From contig CM056741.1 of NCBI GenBank assembly GCA_029851415.1, positions 61,990,282 to 62,054,281 on the forward strand: a DNA stretch of 64,000 bases, read 5' to 3'. Source of the DNA: Eretmocerus hayati. Its lineage: Eukaryota; Arthropoda; Insecta; Hymenoptera; Aphelinidae. The position numbers and the translations under genes were made by a program. Below the pieces are notes generated by a model. That model was not told where the DNA came from. It saw only the letters and a list, made by a program, of their open reading frames with translations, and did not search any database. Positions 11,240 through 24,322 of this stretch are shown here, piece after piece; positions within the stretch are counted from its first letter, which is position 1; each line of letters opens with the position of its first letter.

Positions 11240-12130
11240 GCATGCGAGATAGACGTGAACCGCTTCTCTTTTCATATTTTTATAAGTTCGAATTAAGAAC
11301 GTTTAATTTCTCCTCCAAATAGAAATAAATTTAAAAACTCCAAAGTATTACGTAGGTTCACACTCGGTATGAGTAGAAATACGAAAATCATCATCTTCAA
11401 AGTCAAATGAAAAATTCCTCGAATTCATTCAAAAAAGTTCCAAAAATTTGAAATCCATTCGTATGTATCATATATTCAAAATCAACGAAATAACAACCTC
11501 TCGATCTTCAACATTCCATCACTTTGTCAGTACGATTCGACTTCATCGTCACTCTATCACTTATTTCATTCGAAATCAACCAATACTCATGCGGATCGAT
11601 CTATCTCTAACAAAAAATTAAAATGAAAACCATTAAATAAAGCTAACTCGAACACCAAAATTAATTCACATCTGGAAGTGAGGCGGCCTTGTCAACCGTA
11701 AAAAGTTACTCGGCTACCTTCGATGTTGAAAATGGCGGTGTCTCGAATTTTCTAATACGCTTCACTAAAATACGCCATAAAATGACTCCTAGCATGCACT
11801 TAATACGAAAATAGATAAACGAAACACATAAGAATCGATTGCTCCTAACCTTCGCCAACGGATTCGGAAGCTTGGGCAGTGTTCGAAAGGGCTCCGTGAG
11901 ACCGATCAGCGACCGTCTTCACGGCAAGAATTAGCAGCAAATCGAATATATAATATCGACGTATAAATACATATAAACTGAATCGGAAATACATATAAAA
12001 AACTCAAAAATACGTCAAAAATACGTAAACGACACTCAAACACGTGTTCTATACATCGCGGAAAAATCTAGGGACATTTGACCTGGTCTAGGGACTTTTC
12101 GTGCCGTCAAGTTGGCAACACTGATTCGAT
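11240..12130. other. Non-coding stretch, nothing recognised
   Basis: AT-rich sequence with no supported gene. It begins where the 1-kb array decays and ends at the ORF1 fragment. Around 11940-12060 there are short repeated phrases of the type AAATACATATAAA and CAAAAATACGTAAA. Confidence 0.4.
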
Positions 12131-12131
12131 T

Positions 12132-12509
12132 TTATGTTGGCAACCCTGATATAGGGATTCCGTGGGGGAATAGGCACCTTGTGTCTCTTAATATAATAAC
12201 TTTGGCTTGGCCTTCTGTCAACACGTCTGCGGCTTCCTTGGACTTGAGATATAAACATATACGCCCCTTGGATATACGCGATATAAATTTGATATTTTCT
12301 GGTGCTGTAACTTTTCCAATGGCACGAACATAGTCTGAAACTGGAACTCCTTCGATTGCATCTAAAACGATGGCTTGTTCACGGGTATAGACTTCTTCTA
12401 CTTGAGCCATTTGCGAGTATGAAACTTTGGGTTTATTCATAGTAGTAGTATTTCCTTGAGAATTCATTGTTGGTTGAATTTGCTTGGATGCCCCTGCGGT
12501 CAGAAGCAT
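12132..12509 (-). pseudogene. N-terminal fragment of a LINE ORF1 (gag-like) protein
   Basis: The minus strand encodes 125 residues starting at a Met. It contains MNKPKVSYSQMAQVEEVYT and the stretch DYVRAIGKVTAPENIKFISR followed by ISKGRICLYLKSKEAADVL. The pattern 'I-x-F-[IV]-S-R-I-S-x-G-R-I-C-[IL]-Y-L' is typical of the N-terminal half of ORF1 proteins in insect R1/Loa-like LINEs. That protein binds element RNA. After about residue 100 the similarity fades, and the central domain and zinc knuckle are absent, so it is a truncated 5' piece. It is a different copy from the fragment at 1-611. A family-level call, not a named element. Confidence 0.6.
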
Positions 12510-14084
12510 TCAAGATGGTACAAGCGCACTGCACTCGAGCTCTTGGCTCGTTTGACGAGCCAAAAGATATTCACTTTGTCACTATTCACTCACTTTACCG
12601 GCATCGCGGTCCGCGTAATACACTAACGTCTTCGATGTAAATACTCGTGAGTGAGTGGTCTCGTAAACACGTCCGTCTCTGTCAACGGTTCAGAGCCGAA
12701 TCCCTATGAAGATTCTTGGGTAATAGTAGAAAACGGCACTTGATCGATCGACTTGGAATATGTCTAAAAATGATGGTTTCTGGAAAATTGTGATAAGTCT
12801 CTGCGATTCAAATGGAAATCTGAGGGCTAAGGATGAAACCGAGCTCAAACTTGGATTCTACGTAAAAAAAATACATTAAAGAACTATGCAACAGAGCGTT
12901 ATTTTGACCTCCATCCCCTTTCGTCCAATACAATCATAAACTCGAGCGTTTCCGTCAGATTGAGCTCTCCTAATGAATCTTGGGCTATTTCGCCCACATT
13001 TAAAAAATGAAGCCAGATTTCGGAGAATGGGTTCAACCAGCTGATTCTACGGGAAATTTCCTATCAAAATGCATATTGGTTCCCCTCTAACCCATTCGGC
13101 GATGTTGGATGAACAATTATGCTATCCTTGTCCGTCGAGTGATTATCCATGCTAATCAGAACACATGCAATCAAATGGATACATTAGTTCAAAATGAAAA
13201 TTGCTCTGTAGATCGCTCTAGGAAGCAAATCCGATTTTGTCCACGAGGAACTTTTTTCTTCAGAAGAACGAGAAGAACAAGATGCCGTGACCCGTTCTTG
13301 GCGTCAGTTTTGTTCAACTTCCGCTCGCTTCAGGCCACCCGTGCGGATAAGTCTCTTCTTTATTGGTTCAAGTCAAAACTTCAGTTTCTTGTGAAATTTG
13401 GGATTTGTGTTTGCTCTTCATTGGTTCTTAGTATTATAAAAGTAACAAGTATGGAACATTTCGTCCCTGCACGAGGAGCATTATCAGCATTAGGCTACCA
13501 CCCACAAATGCTGCTCTCGATCATGAATCAAATGAATGGATCAGCGGGTATATTCGCCGGTTCGCGACAAATATATAATTTTGGCTTGATAGCCGCTAGT
13601 CTATCGAATATCTGAATGTTGGATGGTTGCCAACAGCTGATACCCCCATCGATCGTGTGTATGATGGCTTTGTTTAGATTTTCATATGCCGTCATTGGCT
13701 CAGTTCCGCATAATTTTATCAAAATATTCATTTTCTAACAGAACATAACGCCGGAGATGTTTACATAATCACTACTCAGGGGATGACTAAAACTTTGCGA
13801 CTTTTATTTCTAAAATTCTGTTCGAAGTTTTCCTCGCATTATTGAGCAAAATGACTTTGAAATATTCCTCACGCAATCATCAGAGGGATCAAACTCACAA
13901 CCTCAGTCGAATGAAATCTTAAGATAAAAAATAGCCCTCGAGGCCATTTTCCATAATGAAAGCAGAATGAAGGTAAGAGCGAGCAAATTGAATTTCACGA
14001 AATTGTTCGTCTGATTTCGCACGAAAAGAGCCAACGCCTATGAAAACTCTTATGTATACCGACGCTTCGACGCTTTGGCGCAGA

Positions 14085-14085
<1 letters not shown>
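12510..14085. other. Mostly non-coding stretch upstream of the (AT)n tract
   Basis: Overlapping plus- and minus-strand frames exist at 13109-13615 (168 codons) and 13528-13731. Neither resembles a family I know, and I see no splice or promoter support. The part next to the ORF1 fragment (12510-12700) could be the LINE's 5' untranslated region. Confidence 0.35.

Positions 14086-14129
<44 letters not shown>
14086..14129. repeat. (AT)n microsatellite
   Basis: An uninterrupted run of AT dinucleotides of about 44 bp. It accounts for the long Tyr-Ile runs in reading frames on both strands here, which I do not regard as genes. Confidence 0.95.
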
Positions 14130-14133
<4 letters not shown>

Positions 14134-17100
14134 AAGCGTACGCAGCAACCCAGAAAACTAGTATACGTATATCGCATTCGTCAATGTTGTATACTTGCAA
14201 TCCCGCCGTGAGTACGCGTCTAATTAGCCGTCTCATGGAAACGCGTGCGAATGAAAGCTCGCGCGTTTGTGCGATTGCAAATTCACAAGTGGTGTATATT
14301 CCGAGTGCGTGCGAATTCAAATTCAATGATTAGCCATGCGATATACCTATTCTAAGAGTCGAGTTAACCCACTTTTCCGCTACAACTGGGTGGCCTCTTA
14401 AGGGCTTACAAAGAACGGTATTTTCATTTCCCTTTCGTGCTCACTTTTCGTGATCGTCGTCTATTTTGTTTGATTCATACTAAGAGATAGAGATAAAATA
14501 AGGGTTGTATTTACTAATTGTACCGTTTGCGTGGATAACACAGTAGTGCCTCATTCATATGCGTGAACTGTGCCCGATCTTGGATCAAATTGCGTTTTTT
14601 CTAGAACATTTCTTTTCTCAGGATAAGCAACGTTAGAGTGACCAGAAATTAGTAGTGATCATAATTACGCCTGTTGCAAGACTAAAGGAATACATGACGA
14701 AGTTTGGTCATTTTCCGTCACAAAACATGTGAAACAAATTCTACTAGATGAAAGAAACAGCGAGATAAAAGCATGATACTTTTTTGTCGCTTAAACGTTT
14801 GTGACCCAGCTGATGGAAAAGAGCTTTAATCAAAACTTTTTGCCAATTTACAAACCCTATCAGTTATATAAAAGATCATCTATCCCCACCAAACACAGGA
14901 AGAGAGTATTATCTGAAGTAAAGGAAACTGACTAGAATAACCTTAGTCGAATGTAAAAGAATTTGAATTAGGATTTCCATGGTGGAGTTTTGACGTCCAA
15001 TAGTGTGTTTTTTTTCTTTCTTAATTGAGATCATTTCCACGATCTTCTCAACACTTTTCTCCTCGTTGGAACTCTTCAACGATAAAAACTTAGTGCTGTG
15101 CATGAATTTTGCAGATATGGAGTCCAAAAAACTGGAGGAAGTATGTAAAAGATGTTTTTTCTCAAAATGCATCAGCCAGAATGCCCAAAAAAAGAAATTG
15201 AAGTGAGCCACACCAGGAATATCAATTTTTTTTCAAACGTGGCCCTCAGAGGCGTACATTTGCACGAAAAACTTGTTGCATATGCATGACTCCTGAATAA
15301 TCGCACCCGTTTACGAATGCGTGTCTTTTACGTTTGTTCATTCGTTGCGGAAGTTAGCAGTTGTTCTAATGTGGTGGCAGACTTGTTAACGCGGTTACAA
15401 ATGATGGAAATTAAGCTCTGCACTGGACTCTCGTCCAAGCTATCGTATAGGAATATCATAGTTTGGCACGATCACCCAGGACCATTACATTCTGAAATTC
15501 TGATGACGGATGTTGAAGTGGAATTTTAAAAAGTCACACAGAAAATAATAGTTATGAACTTATTTTCTCAGTCTCGAAGGTTGAGTCCTTGTGCGATAGA
15601 TTGGCTAGGTATCCCAGATTTGGAATTGATTCTTCTCTAGTCAATAAAATAGTGCGTACTGAGGAGATGAGATTTTCCACTTCCACGACTTCCTTTCAAT
15701 GTGCGAGATAGCCATTTTATCTTGTTTAAAATTTTGTCGAACAGTAGCTTAATGGCTGGGAACGATCCTTTTGTAGACACCCCATCAAAAGATCTTCGAT
15801 CAGAAACAGTTCTTTCAATTATTCTCAGACGAATCAGGTGATCAAAGGATTTGTCCCGATCGGGCTCGCAAACTAGCTTTTTCTAGTTCACTTTATACGG
15901 TATATGATTGTTTTTAAAAGTTTTAGTCAAGTTCTAGTTTATATTCTCTAGGCACGGTAGGCAATATATGTGAAATGTAAGTACGGTATCTGTACTTTCC
16001 GGTTTTCTCTGCCACTTGACTTTTTTTTGCTTTTTTCCCTTATGGCCTATTTTCGTTCAAATTTTCATTATAGCCTCAACATTTTTGACAGCAAACGAAC
16101 CGTGGAAACAATTTTCAACCAAATTTATGCCAGTAAATTGTTACAGGCTCAAACAATTCATGATATTTGTTACACGTGCAAAGACAAATTCATTTGTAGT
16201 GCTCACTATCAATCATTATTGTTGCGATTTGCTCATTTATTAATTCGGTATTTTCTTCCTTTCAGAATTATTTCAATTATCTTCCAAATATTGTGAGAAA
16301 AATTTTTCAAGGCATTCAGCAGTAATCAACTCTCCTGTCAATCGAACAACTTGACAGGTCGACTAATATAAGCTTGACAGCATTCATCCGCGGTAAACAA
16401 TTTTGTAGCTTGAACTTGAAAACTATGACGCGATGAGTTGATGTGAAAACAGAGGCGGAAGCATCATAATACCGGATATTTGATTACCAGATCAAACGCA
16501 TGTACTATGTGTGTGGTGTTTGTACTTTGCAGCAGACGACTTTTAGTGATAGAATGACCAAATATAGCGGAGTATTTACAAGTGAATGAATAAAGAAATA
16601 CTGCCACAATTTCATTCATTTATCACGATTTTGAGTCCAGGATTCTATTTCTTCTTTCGAGAGAACATCCTTCTAAATTTGAAAAATCTCAACTTAACTC
16701 CTCTAAAACCATTTTGAGATACTAAAGGGCGGAGAAACCCGGAAAAGCAGACGTGTGGTCTGAGGTAACGCCACGCCATTCATCAGCCTCGGACGCTTTT
16801 AAATCACTGCTTACGAGTCTTGGACTTGTTTGCGTGAGTCTATACTTACAACTTGTGTACACTACACGCATGTACCGAGGTGCAGTGTACTCCAGAGTCA
16901 ACCTTGAATTTATGTCAGTTGAATTTGGCACCGCAACTCGGAAATAAAATTGTGACCGCTGTTCACTCAAAAGCGTGGTAATCACGTCTTGTTTTAATGA
17001 AGTAGATTTACACGTACTTTGATGTGTGTAAGCCTATGCAAAAGCATACCACGAATAAACCATGTAATTTATCAACAAAATTTCGTAGACAAGAGGAATT

Positions 17101-18420
17101 ATGTTTCAGCAATATCGAGAATGAGTTTTACTTATGAAACTTGATACCTATTTCTTTCAGAGCAAAAAGTCTTTTGGACAATTTAGAAATTCATGAGGAG
17201 CAAGGCTCTCAGAAAGTTTTTTTGGTGAGAACATCAGGCATCAATGTTTTGACAACCACCAAGAAATTCACGACGATATAGCTCAGTCGTAGCTTTTCTT
17301 CAAATCTTAAAATGTCTCTGGAAAATGATGCTTCTTGTTGTGGCTCACAGATATGTGCTAGATGAATTTGTATCATACCTGAAGCCTTGACAGGAACTTG
17401 TTGTTCCCATTCTCAACTTTTGCACACCAGGTTATTTGACTGAATCCAAGTATCAGTGAGAAAGGCGCAGTGAGAATGTATAAATAGTTTGGTACAGTTC
17501 ACGATTCAAAGCGGGTGTTGTTTCATCACGTTTTCACACCAATCCACGAATTTTTCATTGAATTTTTATGACTGTCCAGGGCGTCATAACCTACACGTAT
17601 CCATTCATTAGAAACAGACAGGAAGTACATCATTCTCTTTGAGGACTGAAAATGGCAAGGTTCATTCTTCAAAATATTTTTTTAACTACTCAAATTGATC
17701 TTGAATCAATCACCTTAATCCTGGTAATAATGTTTATCCAAACTTTGGACCGCTTGCCGGCGGATTAAAAATCTAAAGTTAAAACAACAACCTTCGATCA
17801 TCACTAGATATGCCCATTCAGCGTACATGGAATCCGAAATCAGTCAATATCGGTCATCTGAAGCTTTCATTGGATTCGCACTGGTCAAGAGTGCACATTC
17901 AAGCGCTAGAGAGTCAGATATGTGTAATTTGATGGGCGAACTGCTGTGAATTATTCATCTGTATTCTAGTCGATCGACTGTTCATCGGATGATTAATTCG
18001 AGTCTCATCTCACTAGTTGATTTAAATCATGATTGCCCATAAACATGTCAAAAAAATCCCCAAACTTCCAAATTCACACTCGTCTTATCAAGCAAAAGAG
18101 ACCTAGACAGCTTCACGCAACTCAAGAAGACATAATTCCAGTTCGAGAACAAGGCAAAGTAAATTTAGCTATATGTATCAGTCGGACGCTCAGAGCGTGG
18201 CGACGAGCAGGTGTTGCTTCTCTGCCTCTCGTCTCTCGCGGGAAATCACTTCACGATCGGAGTGTCCTCCCCAAAAGCATCCCTATTCATTAATCTCACC
18301 TGGCATTTCGAAATCCCAAGCTCCTGATGAAATCACAAACCACCTCACTTCACCACAAAATTTTCAAAAAAGTCCACACAAGCCATAATAAAAAAGCACA
18401 GATCAATTTCACAAGTCTAG
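14130..18420. other. Long non-coding stretch, nothing recognised
   Basis: I looked for coding exons, tRNA-like boxes and inverted repeats and found none I can support. Short frames at 15003-15206, 15317-15529 and 15970-16296 lack recognisable motifs. It is probably intergenic or intronic. Confidence 0.4.
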
Positions 18421-18620
18421 AGGAGAATAGTGTGGGGGGCGGGCTATCCGCGCGACAGGACCACTAGCTAGCTACTGCGCGCGCGGCGCTGCTTCTCAAC
18501 TGGATGCCTCCCAACTCGCGTTATATCCCCTAGAACATCAGCAACAGCAGCGCCCGGCACTTTCCCGATCGAGCGCCGACTCCACCACCATGCGCTTTGG
18601 GGGGTGGTAGTCAGGGTGGC
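18420..18620. promoter_or_regulatory. GC- and CpG-rich islet, promoter-like
   Basis: This islet stands out from the AT-rich surroundings. It contains GGGGGGCGGGC, a GC-box-like string, CTGCGCGCGCGGCGCTGC, and many CpGs, and it is followed by a CT-rich run. GC-rich blocks of this kind often mark promoters or 5' untranslated exons. No start codon, TATA box or exon can be assigned, so this is compositional evidence only. Confidence 0.3.
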
Positions 18621-18649
18621 TTTCTCTCTTTCTCTTTCTCTCTCTCTCT
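18621..18649. repeat. CT-rich microsatellite
   Basis: A degenerate (CT)n/(CTTT)n run immediately after the GC-rich islet. GA/CT runs like this can act as GAGA-factor sites in insect promoters, but here it may be simple sequence. Confidence 0.75.
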
Positions 18650-20652
18650 ATGCTTGTTCGCCGTTATTCGTAAAATCCGAGTACTCTGGGGCCAGAAAGA
18701 TAGAAAGAGAAGGGGCATAACCCGGGTGCGCACAAGACGTTGGCTCTTCGGCAATGTGGAATGGAACCATCCCCCAGCGAGGGTGTTTGTGGTGCTACTT
18801 TTCGTGTATATGTACCCGCGCGCTATTGAGAATTTCCCTTGACTCATGCTAAGTATGTCGAAAAGCTCGAGACTTTGTATGCTTTTTGTTATGGTAAGAT
18901 GGATGCTGGTGGCCGAAATGAAAAATCTGCCTTGCGGGATGTGGATGACGAGGCGTGAGAAAAATATGAGACTCACGTGTTGGAATTTAGTTTTGTACTT
19001 TTGTGATTTACCATTAGAATCTGATAGAAATTATACGATACATGGCCAGAAAACCTGAATAGTAAAATTAGTTCGAGTTTGAAAATGGAAGAAGTTTATT
19101 ACGTGAAGATAATTGATATGGTATGAACATCACCCAGGAATATTCCAACGCTTTCAGCCAACGGCAGATTCCGAAAGACGAGCTCTCTTAGTTTCTGACA
19201 CGGTATTTTTTACACGGTGCAGAAAGTCCTCTTTGGAATCTCTCGAGAAATCTCACTCATGAGCTTGGCTTCAGAATATACAAAAATGACCTGTCAACTC
19301 GACTCATGGAAAAACTGTGAGAGTGATTTGGGACAGATAAAAATTTCATTGTCGATCATTTTGAATTCCAAGTCAGCTTCCAGTCCGGCGATTTTTCTTT
19401 GGATGATACATCCAATAACAGATTTTTTTGTTGTTAAATAAATAATTTATTTCTCTGTAGTAAAATATCAACAATGCAAAACCACATGTTGAATGCGGTT
19501 GAAGACATCAGGTCATCATGATAACCAAACCACTTCACCGATTTAGTTGGATGACGACCAATGATGAGTTTGCACTCGAACGGGGTTCAATGGTAGGTTT
19601 GGGGATAACTTTGTGGTTACACGAGCAGCAATCAAATGAATGAGTAAAATTCATTGGATTTTGAGTTCATTGATGACTGTAGCCGAAGCGTAAATGATAA
19701 AGGATAGATCTATCAGAAATCAGAGACGAACTCGTAAGTTTGAACGACGATAACCTATAAGCCGCGAGTACGTCCTCATATCCACGCATTACTACATTAG
19801 TATTCTTACGCCGGAATATTGTAGATACATATGAGTTACGATTAATTTTTTGGCTCGGAATAGCTAGTGAGATTGCGAGAAAAAGAGATAATTTTATGAT
19901 CAATGGCCAAACTTGGTGTAAATTCTCATCCACTCAGAGGGATGCACCAATGGCTATATTATGCTCTTTGAATACACCAGCCAACAGAAGGTTTGCAGAA
20001 CCCTCGATCTAGTTGCTACTTTGCAGCAGAATGCCTGATCATTTGAGAATACATATTGGCTAGTATAATGGTGGGAGTCTGATTTGTAAGGGGGCTACTG
20101 CTGCTTCTGCTAGAGGGTTGCTCTGCAATGGGGTTCCCATTGATTCTGCATTTACTTAATTCAAATGAATGGCGCGGTCACTCGCTCGTGAATCTGATGA
20201 GATGGATCAACAAACGATCGATAGTTACTTTCGGGTTTCCTCTTTGAAATTCTGCAAACTATTTAGTTCGCTCTAAAATTATTTAGGATTCAATACATTT
20301 TGAAAAGCCGGGAGCAGTCTCGTAGATGAAAAAAAGTTGTAACACGATCATCCATTCATCGTGATCTAAAGTAAACTAAAATATTTTCCCTGAACAGTCC
20401 GTGTTCCTGCTGACTAAACAGTTGTTATGTGACCTATTTGTCGTATCGAAAGTTGTTGCCTGGAATGCCGATAACTGTTGCGGTTACCCTATTAATTCCC
20501 TCATTTTGGGCATTTGCAGCAGCTTTGCTACGCTATCAAAAATTGATTCCCGGAGTCGAAAAGAGTTCCGCAAATGTTCTTGAGTTAATTATGGGATTGT
20601 TTGGGAAATGATCATGAAGTTGGATCAAGAGTCTTTCAAGATTATTCCAGCG
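18650..20652. other. Non-coding stretch, nothing recognised
   Basis: Only short frames without family motifs. No inverted repeats of note were seen. Confidence 0.4.
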
Positions 20653-20778
20653 GTCTTTACGAAGACTAGCACATTTAATTTCTCACACGAAAACTAGCTC
20701 ACCTCACCAATGTTAAAGCATAGGCTAGATGTACCAGGCCTTGTGTAAAAATTAAAATATACTAGTTTTCGTAAGGGC
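20653..20778. mobile_element. Short foldback (MITE-like) element
   Basis: Left arm TTTACGAAGACTAGCACATT, with AATTTCTCACAC following, is matched in reverse complement by GTGTAAAAATTAAAATATAC and TAGTTTTCGTAAGGG at the right. The arms are imperfect and about 35 bp long. The spacer repeats the CGAAAACTAGCTCAC phrase. No clear target duplication, so the family is unassigned. Confidence 0.45.
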
Positions 20779-20779
20779 C

Positions 20780-23283
20780 AACGATTTTTTCATCATACTA
20801 AAATTCTTTAAACTACCTACGAAGATGCAGGTGAGAAAGGTCCTCAATGGGGTCACTAATGTTCAAAAAATGAGAGCATGGAAAAGTAATACACATATGA
20901 ATTACAGAGTCAGAAAATAATGAGCTATTGTTATGGAAACTATGAACTTGGCTAAACCACTGTGTTACAGAAACATGCAGTTGGTTTAGTTGCATGTCAA
21001 GGAGACCGACGAGTCGTTAAATCGTGGCTGCAACATTCTAAACATGAAACGTTTGTGCACGAAACAAAACTCGACGATGGCCATGCGATACGATATGCCT
21101 ATACTCGAGAGACCATACGTATATATCGAAGGCATAATTACACTACCACGGCCAGAGAGCTACATCAGAGCTGCTGCTAGAGTTGCATGAAACTGACTGC
21201 ATACATGGAGAAACTCGTTTGTGTGTTATATGTACCATACATCGACGCTTCTCATAAAGTGTTGGACATCACGGCGAATCGAACGGTCCGACACGGAAAA
21301 CATCGACAGCTTCGGGTGAAGAGAATTGCTGTTTGTACAACATGTGCGTACCTGACTATGTCAAATTTGCTTGTATGGTTGTCGAACACAATCGAGATTG
21401 CAAATTTGACAAATGGTTCTCGCGTGTGTAACGAGAGCAATTACACTCGCGGCGATTTGGGAACACGATGTATTACATACGAGTCAGACCACAGGCTATG
21501 TGATCTATTCTTTGGAACGTTTCGTTAGGTCAAAGGTTAGTTGTGGTTGTCGATTTGACACATTGTTGAGGAAATCATATTAGTCATGATCTTGGATTTC
21601 TCAACTTGGGGCTCAGAATTTGGTTTCTATTTAATTTTTTTCAACCGATGATGATCAGCGGAACAGTGGTCCAATCATTCTGTTCAGAGTCTCGTCATAC
21701 TATGCGGAATCAGAGTGAATTTAGCTTCCTCCAATATCAGTGTTGACTTCGGAGAATTTACCTTAAATCCCAATGTGAGCCTGGGGCGCCGGGCGCGGTC
21801 GACTTTCATGGACTGTACGGGAAAAAGATTCATCTGACATTTTTGAGCACCAATGTTCAGGCACTGCAAGATAATTCTTGGCAAATCCAAAGGAAGATAC
21901 TGCTTCTGTGTATAGAATGACCAAAACTTGGATATGAGAAAATATAATTGTCTCTTGGGTAGTTAGCCCATAGGATAATAACTTTTTAAAAGAATCGTTT
22001 GAGATATGTGGTCATGCGAAGAATCACGAGGACTCATAATTGAAGAAGATTTATCAAATCTCTCTATATGAGTCTGTGTACACAGGAAAAAAAAAAAGAT
22101 TTCGAGAGGTCTTTATCCCAAACAACCAAAGAAAAAGTTCAACATTTTTAAGTGAAGTCAAATGATTCCAAGAGCTAAATTTTCCCCAAAATCCAAAACA
22201 CTCGAGCTCCGCTTTCACAGATTCCATGAAAATCGAGCTTTTCGCAAGCACAACGAGTGGCTCGTGGTTCAGATTAAAGCATGTAGCAGCCACAGGTTGC
22301 GCGTCCCCAGTCAGTCTGTGAAGGCCACCCTCTTCCGTTCATTGCCCGATTCTCCCCGTTTTGCCTCATCCGCGTGCTGATACTCTTATCGAGCGTTGCT
22401 ATTTCATGTTCTCATACCAATACAATGGCACAACGTCGACGCCACGCTGTCTGCTGATGTTGCTGATGCTTCTATATTCTCTCTCATTGTTGGATTCTGC
22501 GCACAGGATTCGGCCAATGCACCCTTATTCCAGACTTTCATGGATGACTCTACGCTTCCAAAACGAGTCTCACAGCGTTCAGATCTCTCGTTCCATGTAT
22601 AATGCCCGCGAGCGCTCGGCAAATTCCGGAATTGCGCTTTCTTCTCAACCTAACTCCCTTACTTTGTTCTTTTTTTCTATTTCTTCAAGCTTTCTGGCAA
22701 AGCTTTGGGCACTCGACGACTCGGACTTGCTGCACACAGTTCGTATACCCATTCTTCGTTTATTCTTTTTTTGCCTGCTTTCTGAAAGTCTTTCATGTCG
22801 TACACAGAGTCGGGACAAGCAGAATTTTTGTCGTTCATAAGCTGAGCTTTCGAATTCTCCGAGATCCAGTGTGGGAAGTATATGTCGCGTGGTTACTTTG
22901 CGTTTTCGTAGAGGAAGAATGGATCGAAAGATACGACAGGAATTGCCCCAAGGCACTTGTAGATTGTCTTGCGTAGGGAAGCTTACGTGGGGAAGCAAAC
23001 AGCGATTGTGTGAGTTTGAGGTTGTCGAAACCTTGGCGTTTGTTCGAATTAATGCAAATTACATCTGATTGACTGGGATTGAATCTTGTCGGTGTGAGAT
23101 ATGACGGCTGCTTCAAACTTGCTTTATGTCTGAATAGTTGTGATCTTACTGAAATGAATAGTTAGTTTTCTGAAATAATGGCTATTTAGTTAGATTCTTC
23201 CTTGTGAGATTGACAAAAATGTTTGTTCAATCATCAAGATGAGCTTCGCTAACTTCATCAGTACTAAGCCATCAGAGTAGATT
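20780..23283. other. Non-coding stretch with a moderately GC-rich part
   Basis: No gene I can support. The part at about 22270-22800 is richer in CpG and has overlapping frames on both strands (22361-22840 plus, 22645-22998 minus), the usual effect of GC-rich composition. I recognise no motifs in them. Confidence 0.35.
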
Positions 23284-23312
23284 CCCCATGTGAAAACGAA
23301 AACCCTATGATC

Positions 23313-24290
23313 ATATCGACGCCTCTTACGAAGATAAACACATCCGCTAACGCCCACGAAGAAAAACACGGTGGCCGAAGATTAGCATTTGCTTTGTTAT
23401 GGCCACGAAGATTAACACTTACTGTTTACGCCACGAAGATCAACACTTACGCCTCAGCGCCACGAAGATCATCTCTTACTGCTTAAGGCCACGAAGAGTA
23501 ACACATACTCCTCAATTTGCACGAAGATTAACACATTCGCGCATCTTTTTCTCGAAGGGACGAAGACTCTAAGTATTCCGTCTTAAGGCCATGAAAAGTA
23601 ACACATTCTCCTTAGCGGCACGAAAATTAGCACATTCGTAGACTCCATTCTTGAAGGGACGGGGATTATAAGGACTTCGTCTTAAGCCGACGAGAAGTAA
23701 CACATTCTTCTTAGCGGAACGAAGGCTAACACAATCACTCACCGTTCATCGTCACGTCAAAGAGAATGTGTTGTTTCTCATTCCATCGAGAAGAATGTGT
23801 TAGTCTTCGTGGCGTAGAGGAAAATGTGTTACTTTTTGTGGGCTTAAGACGAAATACTTATTGTCTCCGTCCCTCCATGAATGAAGTCTACCGATGCATT
23901 AATTTTTGTGCCGCTAAAGAGAATGTGTTTTTTTTTCGTGGCCCTAAGACGAAATACTTGGTCTCCGTCCCTTTGGACGAGGACGTGTGCAAGTGTGTTA
24001 TAGTCTTCATACCGTTCAAGAGGAAGTGCTAGTTTCATGGGCCGTTGAGCAGTAAGTGCTAGTTTCATGGGCCGTTGAGCAGGAAGTGTTAGTCTTCGTG
24101 CCCCTAATGAGTAAGTGTTAGTCTTCGTGGACTTAACGAGAATGCGTTAATCTTCGTGTCCCTAAGGAGTAAGTGTTAGTTTTCGCGGACTTAAGGAGAA
24201 TCCGTTAATCTTCGTGTTCACAATGAATAAACGTTAATCTTCGTCAGTCACAAGAAAAGAGGTGTTTATCTTCGTAAGAGGCGTCGATAT
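23313..24290. mobile_element. Foldback element copy 1, ~978 bp, with subrepeat-built arms
   Basis: It begins ATATCGACGCCTCTTACGAA and ends with the exact inverse, TTCGTAAGAGGCGTCGATAT. The arms are built of degenerate units of roughly 35-40 bp around CACGAAGATTAACACTTAC, inverted to GTAAGTGTTAGTCTTCGTG in the right half. This design matches Foldback-type elements, whose long terminal inverted repeats contain tandem subrepeats. No transposase frame is present. The target duplication is at most an AT dinucleotide. Confidence 0.75.
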
Positions 24291-24322
24291 ATGAACAGGG
24301 GGTCCAAGGACCCTATGACCAT

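Larger units (their letters stand above)
7060..11240. repeat. Tandem array, period 1022-1024 bp, three close copies plus one older copy
   Basis: Anchor blocks at 8639, 9661 and 10685 are spaced 1022 and 1024 bp apart. The sequence between them is colinear and very similar, for example GACCGCGTAGCAAAAACCAT and ATTCTCTCAACCACTCCCC recur. A fourth copy with its anchor at 7412 is 1227 bp upstream and is much more diverged outside the anchor. The unit is AT-rich except for the anchor and the segment before it (TGGCTCATATGGGAGTTGGG ... GTGTGACTCCCTGTTGCC). The right edge falls near 11240. Short frames recur in each copy on both strands, but none is long. It could be a tandemly duplicated non-coding RNA locus or a complex satellite. 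Confidence 0.85.

Noticed and set aside
13109..13615. 168-codon plus-strand frame
   Set aside because: No motif, no splice or promoter support, and a minus-strand frame of equal plausibility overlaps its end.
13919..14333. Long overlapping frames on both strands around 14.1 kb
   Set aside because: They are held open by the (AT)n tract, which reads Tyr-Ile on either strand; no family motifs in the rest.
22361..22998. Several frames on both strands in a GC-richer region
   Set aside because: Mutually overlapping frames on both strands indicate composition rather than coding; the hydrophobic runs come from T-rich tracts.
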